Assembly (NCBI GenBank): GCA_036898135.1
Contig: CM072527.1
Location: forward strand, 31,767,727 to 31,831,726
Direction: 5' to 3'
Source: Oncomelania hupensis
Taxonomy: Eukaryota > Mollusca > Gastropoda > Littorinimorpha > Pomatiopsidae
DNA: 64,000 nt
Below, one piece after another: positions 55,923 through 64,000 of this stretch. The notes beneath the pieces were generated by a model. It searched no databases. It was not told where the DNA came from and worked only from the letters and a program-made list of their open reading frames with translations. Position 1 is the first letter of the stretch; every line of letters begins with the position of its first letter. The position numbers and the translations under genes are program-made.

Positions 55923-56077
55923 AGCCAAGCCATTGGACAACACGATGACGTGCTCACAGTGGTGAAAAAATGGAAACTCCGATGGTATGGCCATGTCACC
56001 AGATCATCAGGCCTTGCAAAGACCATTCTGCAAGGCACAGTGCAAGGAGGTAGAAGAAGAGGGAAACCGAATAACAT
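55923..56077 (+). mobile_element. 3' fragment of the endonuclease/RT LINE
   Basis: Encodes LDNTMT-like sequence, then [12 protein letters not shown] and [11 protein letters not shown] motifs, matching 60430-60590. It continues the element of 47083-48619 but lacks the RT palm, thumb and the end of the C-terminus. Confidence 0.8.
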
Positions 56078-56905
56078 TTATGTATTAATTTTTTACAATT
56101 GGAAATAAAAAGGAATGGAAATTAGACTAGAGGAAAATGATGCATATGAACAACCACTTTACACATTTCTTTCCAAAAAGGTAATCCGAATGCTCAACCA
56201 AAAATAGTCCCAAAATCAGAACATTTCTTTCACATTTATTCAGCACGCACCCAAACATAAACGCATGCACGCTCACCAACCCACCCAATCACACACATAC
56301 ACAGAGTACAGAAAACTGAACATCAGAACGTGACACGTGATAGGTTCCTTCAACCAAACTTCACCAGTGAAAACCAATGCCAGTTTCATTCATTTATTCG
56401 TCTCCGCTTAGTTCACAATGTAGGCCTAGTTTTCTCTCAACCCTAGCTTAGGCATCCAATGAAAAATAATGCCAGTTTAATTTGCTGATTTAGTCGGTCC
56501 ATTTACTCTTTTGACTCCTCATTTCCTTGAGATCATTGTTGCTGCAGTACTTGTGAATTAGTGACGGTGTGGGAATAAAACCTTGCTGTTTTAACGCATC
56601 CTAGAAAATACAAGAAGATTGTTTGGTTTTTCAGTCTTTGCAGAAAAGGCTTAGAAGACTGTGATTCATAAATGGGTTCAAGTAGTTCCTGTTTTCTTAC
56701 GACATATATTTCACATCTTGCTAGAAACATCGTCATCTGTGATTGGTCAATTACCGTGCGATATTAGCTTTAGTCACACTCGGCCAATGAAAATATAAGA
56801 CACTTTGTGGAAATCGATACATTAATTTTTATGATACATACACCTTGATCTTCTGTCTTCATTTTTGTAATTTCCTAAGGGACCAGAATGTTAATGTTCA
56901 TAAAA
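56078..56905 (-). other. Probable 3' UTR and flank of LDL-A gene
   Basis: Downstream of the stop at 56906 on the minus strand. AATAAA signals on the minus strand at about 56393-56398 and 56235-56240 would give 3' UTRs of ~0.5-0.7 kb. No coding signal. Confidence 0.45.
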
Positions 56906-57303
56906 TTAATGGGCTGGGGCGGCAGTTGTTTTCAGATGGCAGTTGGCTGGATTCTCATCGGAGAAGTCTTTGCAGTCATTGTCACCATCACAGATCCACG
57001 ACCAAAAAATGCATTTTGCGTTATCTTCACATTTCCATTTGCCGGCAGCACAATCTCGTTCGCAGCTTTGTGGCGTTTCATCAGACCCATCTCCGCAGTT
57101 GTCTATGCCATCACAGACATTGTTATCCACAATGCAGCCTCCATTTCCACAATTCAACATGTTGTTAGGACACTCTAATTGACAGCTGGACTGGCTTTCA
57201 TCAGACCCATCCCCGCAGTCATCGCGACCATTGCAGATGGCGGTCCAGAAAATGCAGGCATGGTTCTCACATCTCCATGTGTTGATGGGACACTTGACGT
57301 CCT
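56906..57303 (-). CDS. LDL-A gene, last coding exon (three repeats)
   Basis: Acceptor (minus) gttgcag before 57303; the stop TAA is 56908-56906. Repeats: [16 protein letters not shown]..., [16 protein letters not shown]..., [17 protein letters not shown]..., each ending in GDGSDE or DFSDE. The upstream (CAT)n microsatellite directly abuts the acceptor, so open frames running into it are accidental. Confidence 0.88.
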
Positions 57304-57312
57304 CTGCAACAC

Positions 57313-57358
<46 letters not shown>

Positions 57359-60300
57359 TTTTTTCTTTATCATTATCATTATCATCATCCTCATCAACAT
57401 CATCATACTCATTCTTCTCATCATAATCATCATCTGCAACATGAACATTGTCATTATTAACAACAACTTCATGACCATCATTGATGAAGCCTACAGACAG
57501 ATCATTTCACTAAAATGACAAAGATTAAATAATCCTTTGCTTAATAAACTAAATTACCCCTTTTGAGTGCCGTGCATGTTGGTACTGCAATGAGTGATAC
57601 ACCACAAGATACCAAAATAGTGCATGTTCCATTAAATGGGTACTCCAATCATGTGTTGTATCTTTTTTTGGTGACCAACATTACTAAAAGAGTTACTTAA
57701 GAATTAAATTTTATATCTAGACATTGACCATGTGTATATATAACATGCAGAAACACAACAGGCTACCAATGGACATCAATAATGATTATGATAATGAAAG
57801 CATCCTACTGCAATTTCTCTCATCAGAGGAGTCGTTGCAGTCTAGGTAACCATCACAGACCCCTGACGATAAAATGCAGTGTCCGCTTGGGCATTTCCAC
57901 TCGTTCGCCTCACAATCACGTTCACAGGCCAGTGCTGTTTCATCAGAGCCATCTCCGCAGTCTTCATATCCGTCGCAGATGTCGGTCTTCCAAATGCAGA
58001 TACGATTGTCACATCTCCATCTGTACTCCTCATTACACTCCAACTCACCTGCAGCATCGTTATCAACATCATCATGGTCATCATCAACATCATTATTTGC
58101 ATCCTGTTTATCCTCCTCTTCATCCTCTTCCTCCTCTCCATCATCATATTCATCCTCATCCTCTTCATCATCCTCCTCATCCTTCTCTTCTTCATCCTCC
58201 TCTCCATCCTCCTCATCCTCTTTATCCTCCTTGTCATCCTCTCCATCCTCCTCTTCATCCCCCTCTTCAACCTCATCCTCTTCATCCTCATCCTCTTCAT
58301 CCTCACCTTTATTTTTATTCTTTTCTTCCTCCTCCTCCTCACCACATTCACCACCACGTGGTCTTGTTTCGGCTCTTGGCAGTGCGCTGGACCCTATAAG
58401 CACTGAGTATCTCTCTATCTATCCATTCACCACCACCACCGTTATCTGCAGTACATTACCAGCTATTAAATTGATGGTAATGGCATAGAATGTGCTGCCA
58501 TCAGGCCTTTATGTCTGTCTCTGAAGGGTTAATTCAGAACATCATATATATAATTTAATATAAATTCTCTCCAAATGGCTAGCACCATACAGCAACCATT
58601 AAGGAACAAGGAATTATAACAAGCCAAGGGAGGCAAGTTAATTTTAACAAGAAAAATAATTATCCTGCTCTCAAAGGTGGACAAAAGTGAGACATAGTGA
58701 CTTTCAATTCCATGTGCTTCTTAATGAGCTAAAAGAGCTCAAAAAGCAGTAGAATTGCATTCATAAAGCCTGGTTCTCCTGACGAGTTTTGATCTTTACC
58801 AAAGATCTCATCAGAGGAGGTTTGGCCCTGAATGCCTAGACTACACTAAGTGCAGTCCAAATGTACTGCATGGGTAGTCACAAAGACACCCGTTAAGAAG
58901 TTCACATTAGGAAGAAGCCAGTCTAACTATGAAAATACCCTAGTTACCAGGGCCGACCGAGAGAATTACTTTGAAAATGGTTTTCAAATAATTATAAAAT
59001 TTAATATAAATTCTCTCCAAATGGCTAGCACCGTACAGCAACCATTAAGGAACAAGGAATTAAAACAAGCCAAGGGAGGCAAGTTAATTTAAACAAGAAA
59101 AATAATTATCCTTATAAATGCGCTGTAATGAACACGTGAAATTGCAAAATTTGTTTAATCGGCTGCCGTGTTGCTAATTGTGAAATTGGCAATCACTTGC
59201 AGAAAACGCATATTCGGTAAGCTGTTACCAAAATAGTGAAAAAGCTTTTAAAAGTTGACAAATTCGTGAAATAGGCAACCGATTTTATGTATATTAATAT
59301 TGATTTTATGAAACACATAATTCTCAGTCAAAACAACTCATGGCATTTGGGCAGAGTTTCATCCGAGTAATCCAAGCAGTCATTAAAGATATTACAGGTA
59401 AATTCCCATGGGATGCAGTAACCGTTTTTGCACTGGAATTCGTCTACCTTGAACGGACGGATCACTAGAACATTTGATAGGGTGATTAGGCTTTAGTTTA
59501 TTTTTAGTTTAGTTTTATTAATGTATTAACAGCCTACTAAAATGTCAAGGTGTCCCTGTAACCTTTTGGTCCTTGGAGATGGAAGCATTTCGCAAGCGTA
59601 TATAGGAAGATGGAGATGACAACGGAGCTCAGCAGCCTTATCTTGGAATGTAGACTGATGGTCTTGTCTTTCCAAATGGGCTTCAACCTTGTCAGGACAG
59701 CAGTTGTTTGTGCGATCCTGGAGAGGAAGTCTTGTCGGGACCCATTGTCTGATACAATGGCTCCTAAATATTTGAAGCTATGCACTGTGTTGAGGGATTA
59801 ACCTTGGGACTTTGATGCCCGTGTTGATGCCATTGGTGTTGTTGGTCATCAATTTGGTCTTCTCTGCATTTATTTTCATTCCATAGGCTCTGGAGGTGGT
59901 GTCAAGCCTCTGTACCAGCTGTTCAAGTTCTTAGTTCTTATTCCTCTCCAGCCAATCCATCAATGTCATCCGCAAAACGAAGGTTGGAGATTGCTCTACC
60001 CCCTATGTTGACTGTGCCTTCATGATCTGCAAGGGCATCTGACATGATGCGCTCTAGGAAGATGTTGAAGAGTGTTGGAGAGAGTAGGCATCCTTGATGC
60101 ACACCGATTGTTAATGTTGTTCTGAACCAGTTCCTGATGGCACTGTTATGGAGGACTGCACTGGTAGCCTTGTCATACAGGCTTTTGATGTCTTCAATAA
60201 TTTTTGGGCTGATGTTGTACATACTCATTTTTGCCCACAGAGCTGCATGCCAGACTCGGTCAAACGCTTTCTTGAAGTCTACGAACACATGATATAGATG

Positions 60301-61784
60301 TTGTTGGACCCTCATAGCAGACCTACAATGAAGAATACAAAGCATGGAGATGAGGTGCTACAGAAGACTTCTGGGCATTTCCTATACCCAGCACATCGCC
60401 AACGAAGAAGTCCGACAGACCATCATATAAGTCATTGGACAACACGATGACCTGCTCACAGTGGTGAAGAAACTGAAACTCCGATGGTATGGCCATGTCT
60501 CCAGATCATCAGGCCTTTACAAAGACCATCCTGCAAGGCACAGTGCAAGGAGGTAGAAGAAGAGGAAGACCTAAAAAGAGGTGGGAGGACAACATTCGAG
60601 AATTGACTGGCTTGAAACTGAGCGAAGCCATGAGGGTTGCTGAAGACAGAGAAAGATGGAGTACGCTGGTTAAACAATCATCTGTGATTCCCCAACACCT
60701 TCCGAGTTACGGGATAGGATAGAATAGGATGGAAGCGCTTCGGACCTCCCTTTTTTTCTAGGCCAGTTTAATGAGGGTGGTGGTTGTCTCCTCTCCCTTG
60801 ATGTTTTACCTTCCCTGGTTCTAAACAGATTCTGGTCCCCATTCACAGTGTGTGGACTGGAGTGTGTCGTGCGCTTGTTTCAATGGTGTTGTGTTGTTTG
60901 GTGGTTGCCTTCCAAGCATGGTCACCCATCCAAGTACTAACCCTTCCAGACTACCCCTTGGGGTCATGAGCAATCTTGCCACTGTAGATTGTTCTAACCT
61001 ATAAAGGGAAAAGTGAAAGCCCCAGTTGAAAACCTGTCTTGCCTTTGTAGGCATGACTGATTCACTGCGGCAACAGTACCCCCGTTGGAGTGCCGGGGGT
61101 TCCAGTATAAATAGTATCCCCACTTTCTGGAAATTTAGTGCTTTAAATTCCCACTGTCGCTGTCTTCCTCATTTGCTCTTTCCCATTCCTGATCTGTCCT
61201 ATCACTCTGCTATACTATCTTCTTCTTCGCTAGATCAATGACCTACCTTTTTTCTTGAAAACTCTTCCTGGACAAGACTCCTTGTTTGTGTATGAGGTCT
61301 GTTGGATCAGCTTGGGAGTGTTGGACGCTTTCTGCCGGGTGGTCACTAGGGCGTCCTATGATGTTATTATTTAGCACTATATGCATTTTATATGTATGTG
61401 TTTTGTTGATGATTTATAATGATGTTTGTATTGTATTTTGTTTTTGTAACCGGGGGTTCGAGTAGTTGGGGTAAAGCCTCAGCCGTCTCCTGCGTGAGAT
61501 GTCTTTATTGTAAAGTGACTGGCAGGTGGAGTGCATTCAATTTTTCCACTAGGGTTGTTTCGGCAGATCTTTTATGCGGATTGGGGGTTGTCCGGTCCTG
61601 ATTTGGCTCGGAAGAGTCTGCTGGACCTAAAGCAACAATCAATCAATCAATCAAACCCATCCAGACGTTGCTTAACATGAAACATGGCTAGCGTGTGTCG
61701 AAACCACTTCACTACTGCCTCACCCAGCTACTAGCATATTAGCATATCTTAAAGAAGAACAACAATATATTGCTACTGCTACTG

Positions 61785-61832
<48 letters not shown>

Positions 61833-62880
61833 GTCTACTACGACGATGACTGCTATTGCAGCTGCAACGTTTTCTGCTGCCCTGTTTTAGTTTAGCTATG
61901 GTACATTTAATTTTGTTAATTGAGTTGATTTGACTGAATTCAAATTCATTTAATTTCTGTTTATTTCACTCTAAATGTATTCAATTCAATTCATTATCTC
62001 TTTGTTGATTACACTGATATACACAAAGCGACAGCTAGTAGGGGCATATCTGATGGGAAAGAACACGAAGTTGCCGATATTAAGGGTGCATAGAGTGTTT
62101 CTAGCAATGAAAGTATCGGACAAGTACCAGATGGTTACTATCAGCAGTGGCTGATTGATTTCGTGAATGTACTAAACCAAACATATAACATTTTAGAGAC
62201 ACAGTTGTTCATCACTGATGGAAGTGTTAAACTTAAAAGTAGACTACTCCAAGTGTAAGTAATTGAGTTCAGTCAGCCATGGTGTGTCCATCGTGTGTTT
62301 ATTTTATTTTTAGGTACACAAATATTTTGTTACAGCCTTATGCATGGTTTATCACATTCTGCATTCATTTCTTTCTTTTTGTTCTAAAAATCATGATGAT
62401 ACATCAACAAATAAGAAAGTTATACGCTTTTTAAATAGAAAGGATAGGGTGTAGATTGACACCCGTACAAATAATGCATTGACATGGGAAAGAACCATAG
62501 ACAAAAATGCAGGGTGCTAAAGGTTAACAACATATAGATCAGTCGTAACAAAATTGTGAAATTGCAAAATTCGTGAAATCGGCAGCTGGCGATTTTGTGA
62601 AATTGGCAATCGTTTCAGAGAATGCAAATTCGGTAGGCTGTTGGCGAAATATTGAAAAGGTTTTTGAAAGTTGTCATGTTCTTGGAATTAGCAACCGATT
62701 TCACAAAAACTGATGTTGATTTAATGAAACACATAATTATCAGTGAAAATCACTCACGGCATTTGGGCGGAGTTTCGTCTGAGTTATCCTCGCAGTCATT
62801 AGAGGAGTTACAGGTCCATTCCTGCGGAATGCAGTTGCCATTTTTGCACTGGAATTGGTTGGCGTTGCACAGACTGGTCA
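56906..62880 (-). CDS. LDL-receptor class A repeat protein, 3' part of gene
   Basis: Minus-strand exons 62758-62880 (one repeat), 57809-58048 (two) and 56906-57303 (three, with stop) are all compatible in phase 1, the standard phase of this module. Each repeat of ~40 residues has six Cys and the calcium site pattern CxDxSDE (for example [15 protein letters not shown]). LDL-A modules bind ligands such as lipoproteins outside the cell. No transmembrane segment or NPxY tail follows the last repeat; the protein ends KTTAAPAH, so this isoform looks secreted or matrix-bound. The 5' exons lie right of the window. A further copy of the first exon at 59342-59464 has lost its splice donor. The family member cannot be named from repeats alone. 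Confidence 0.8.
57308..57440. repeat. (CAT)n microsatellite at a splice acceptor
   Basis: About 16 perfect units at 57312-57358 and degenerate units beyond, within a few bases of the exon start at 57303. Confidence 0.9.
57809..58048 (-). CDS. LDL-A gene exon with two repeats
   Basis: Acceptor (minus) gctgcag before 58048 and donor gtagga after 57809; 240 nt, phase 1-1. Repeats [17 protein letters not shown]... and [17 protein letters not shown]..., ending [11 protein letters not shown]. Confidence 0.88.
58070..58340. repeat. (TCC/TCA)n low-complexity tract
   Basis: Imperfect hexamer-like tcatcc/tcctcc array. The acidic minus-strand frame through it (EEDEEDGEE...) lies in the intron upstream of the acceptor at 58049 and is not taken as coding. 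Confidence 0.85.
58345..58436 (+). mobile_element. 66 bp minimal retroposon with 13 bp TSD
   Basis: The insert 58358-58423 reads gtggtcttgtttcggctc, a core with one stem change (gtgcgctggacc), cctataagcactgagta, then (CTAT)n. Perfect 13 bp duplications (cattcaccaccac) at 58345-58357 and 58424-58436. Confidence 0.9.
58548..59112. repeat. Local direct duplication, ~120 bp copies
   Basis: 58555-58670 and 58996-59110 share aatataaattctctccaaatggctagcacc... to acaagaaaaataattatcc with few changes, about 440 bp apart. Confidence 0.85.
59342..59464 (-). pseudogene. Duplicated LDL-A exon with lost splice donor
   Basis: 123 nt, same length as the exon at 62758-62880, and fully open ([16 protein letters not shown] then NDCLDYSDE). 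The acceptor (ttctag) is kept, but the donor gtgagt is now atgagt, and the first Cys of the repeat is replaced. Probably skipped. Confidence 0.85.
59578..60736. mobile_element. LINE with twin-priming-type inversion
   Basis: TSD gatggaagc at 59578-59586 and 60728-60736. The left segment (59587 to ~60306) encodes RT on the minus strand: [29 protein letters not shown], and FADDI in place of the palm's YADD. The right segment (~60307-60727) encodes the C-terminus on the plus strand: [40 protein letters not shown]. The inverted segment ends where the forward one begins, with almost no loss. The 3' tail is GATAG-like. Confidence 0.88.
60840..61740 (-). mobile_element. 5S rRNA-derived SINE, split by an insertion
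   Basis: Parts at about 60840-60951 and 61654-61740 together match the intact copy at 62960-63128. Plus-strand ggtcacccatccaagtacta is the reverse of the 5S box C region, and gacgttgcttaac the reverse of box A. Confidence 0.82.
60939..61666 (+). mobile_element. 702 bp retroposon ending in the hairpin core
   Basis: The insert 60952-61653 has flanks aacccttccagac (60939-60951) and aacccatccagac (61654-61666), a 13 bp TSD with one change. It ends ggtcctgatttggctcgg, hairpin, then (AATC)n. An internal gggggttcgagtagttgg resembles a B box near 61445. No long frame. Confidence 0.82.
61771..61845. repeat. (CTA)n microsatellite
   Basis: A nearly perfect run within segmental copy A; the equivalent in copy B has become a larger tandem array. 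Confidence 0.9.
62011..62544. other. Spacer between duplicated segments
   Basis: No repeat shared with the rest of the window and no coding signal. Confidence 0.4.
62758..62880 (-). CDS. LDL-A gene exon with one repeat
   Basis: Acceptor (minus) tgttccag before 62880 and donor gtgagt after 62758; 123 nt, phase 1-1. Encodes [16 protein letters not shown]... [14 protein letters not shown]: six Cys and the acidic calcium site. Confidence 0.87.
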
Positions 62881-62959
62881 CTGGAACAGTTGATAGCGTT
62901 GGGTTAAGTTTATTTTAAATTTAGTTTAATTAATTTGTGAACCGCTCACAGTTGCAGTT

Positions 62960-63128
62960 ACCCATTCCCAGCTGTGTGGACTGGGGTGTGTCGTGCACTT
63001 GTTTCAATGTTGTTGTGTCGTTCGGTGTTTGCCTTCCAAGCATGGTAACCCCATCCAAGCACTAACCCATCCTGACATTGCTTAACATGAAACATGGCTA
63101 GCGTGTGCCCAGACCACTGCACTACTGC
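62960..63128 (-). mobile_element. 5S rRNA-derived SINE, intact copy
   Basis: On the minus strand gtttcatgttaagcaatgtc and gtgcttggatggggttacc match the 5S internal promoter region (box A and box C, where genuine 5S has GTTAAGCAACGTC and TACTTGGATGGGTGACC). The 3' body (ggaaggcaaacaccgaac...) is unrelated to 5S. This is the SINE3-type architecture. Confidence 0.8.
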
Positions 63129-63133
63129 TGCAT

Positions 63134-63560
63134 CCAACAACTAGTGCACTAGTATATATTAACAATAACAACAATATATAACTACTATTACTACCTCTAC
63201 TGCTGCTATTACTACTACTACTACTTCTACTACTGCTCCATCCAACTACTAGTGCACTAGTATATATTAACAATAACAACAATATATCACTACTATTACT
63301 ACCTCTACTGCTGCTATTACTACTACTACTACTTCTACTACTGCTCCATCCAACTACTAGTGCACTAGTATATATTAACAATAACAACAATATATAACTA
63401 CTATTACTACCTCTACTGCTGCTATTACTACTACTACTACTACTGCTCCATCCAACTACTAGTGCACTAGTATATATTAACAATAACAACAATATATAAC
63501 TGCTATTACTACCTCTACTGCTGCTATTACTACTACTACTTCTACTACTGCCACTGCTAA
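63134..63560. repeat. ~110 bp tandem repeat, four units
   Basis: Unit: caactactagtgcactagta, tatattaacaataacaac, then (CTA)-rich sequence up to ctgctccatc. Units begin at about 63134, 63243, 63352 and 63451. Minus-strand Ser-rich frames here are by-products. Confidence 0.9.
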
Positions 63561-63835
63561 TATTAGTCTACTATGACGACGACTACTACTACACCTGCAA
63601 CTTCTTCTGCTGCTCTTTTCTAGTTTAGCTTTGGTACATTTAATTTTGTTAATTTAATGTCATTTGACCGAGTCCAAATTCATTTCATTTCAGTTTATTT
63701 CACTCTAAATGTATTCAGTTCAGTTCATTATCTCTTTTTGTTGATTATCGCTCATTTGGATTGAAATGATGTGTTCTTTTTTTTCCCATTTAAATTTGAG
63801 TAGATTACTCCTTCGTGTGAGAGTAACAACCGAGG

Positions 63836-64000
63836 TCTAGTCTGTGCTTGCATGCATTTCATCGCACGGACTTTAAAGATCCTGACGCTCAAGTCCTAGA
63901 CGGGTGAGTGTCGGCTACACAGATACACCCAGCAAGGATTAGGTCCGTTCTTTTCCACGCCAGGACGCCCAGGATTGTGCTCAGTTGTCTGGGTGTCAGA
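63836..64000 (+). repeat. SINE-like repeat, cut by window end
   Basis: Begins ctgtgcttgcatgc, then ggactttaaagatcctgacg, acacccagcaaggattagg, gcccaggattgtgctcagtt: the 5' two thirds of the 4783-5072 family. Confidence 0.7.

Larger units (their letters stand above)
59130..62010. repeat. Segmental duplication, copy A (with insertions)
   Basis: Same order as copy B (62545-63750): gaaattgcaaaatt... flank, LDL-A exon, 5S-SINE, (CTA)n, then a tttagctatggtacatttaattttg flank. Copy A is expanded by the LINE 59587-60727 and the 702 bp element 60952-61653. Confidence 0.82.
62545..63750. repeat. Segmental duplication, copy B
   Basis: Same order of parts as copy A but without the LINE and the 702 bp element. 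Contains the LDL-A exon with both splice sites. Confidence 0.82.

Noticed and set aside
57786..58403. 205-residue frame with a long acidic tract before LDL-A repeats
   Set aside because: The acidic part is a (TCC/TCA)n intron repeat. The exon begins at the acceptor at 58049; only 57809-58048 is accepted as coding.
60840..60951. Possible 5S rRNA gene
   Set aside because: Only the internal promoter region matches and the sequence continues into a non-5S body.
63082..63492. Minus-strand Ser-rich repeated protein
   Set aside because: Read-through of the 110 bp tandem array. The unit keeps the frame open by chance.

Overview
The window is animal nuclear DNA: short in-frame exons with GT/AG borders, long AT-rich introns, and very many retroelements, SINEs, MITEs and simple repeats. 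The mix of repeats suggests a lophotrochozoan, perhaps a gastropod mollusc, but no marker in the sequence fixes the species. Everything below was read by eye from the sequence.

Four host loci are visible. (1) Plus strand, 396-17787: the 3' part of a gene for a long coiled-coil protein, at least 12 exons, stop at 17785-17787, not confidently named. (2) Minus strand, 25107-26132: a single-exon FKBPL orthologue (degenerate FKBP domain plus TPRs, ending in the family C-terminus GLRKMF-). (3) Plus strand, 27315-43561: the first six coding exons of GOLGA1 (golgin-97), starting MFAKLKKK; the rest is not in the window. (4) Minus strand, 62880-56906: the 3' exons of a protein with LDL-receptor class A repeats. 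FKBPL and GOLGA1 are divergent and share a ~1.2 kb intergenic region.

Mobile DNA fills most introns. GOLGA1 intron 3 holds a young 5.6 kb Ty3/gypsy-type LTR element (31544-37150; 678 bp LTRs, 5 bp target duplication). Its integrase lies before reverse transcriptase, the order of Gmr1-like elements, and most of its RT and all of RNase H are deleted. A second, older and heavily broken copy (48620-55922) lies inside a non-LTR element and itself contains two further insertions. Other elements are: RNase H-bearing LINE 3' ends, L2/CR1-like LINEs, an endonuclease/RT LINE with a twin-priming-type inversion, a 0.9 kb piggyBac deletion derivative with TTAA duplications, tRNA-derived SINEs, 5S-rRNA-derived SINEs, and hairpin MITEs.

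The most interesting signal is a ~50 nt hairpin core (starting TGGTCCTGATT, containing GTCC-GCT-GGAC) found nine times. It forms the 3' end of the RNase H LINE, but also occurs as nearly stand-alone insertions of 64-98 bp flanked by 13 bp target-site duplications and ending in different simple repeats. These look like minimal retroposons that carry little besides an RT recognition hairpin. Other notable points are an LDL-A exon duplicated in a segmental duplication and then losing its splice donor, serial copies of a 3' splice-site region upstream of GOLGA1 exon 2, and a 30 bp satellite with 60/120 bp higher-order structure.
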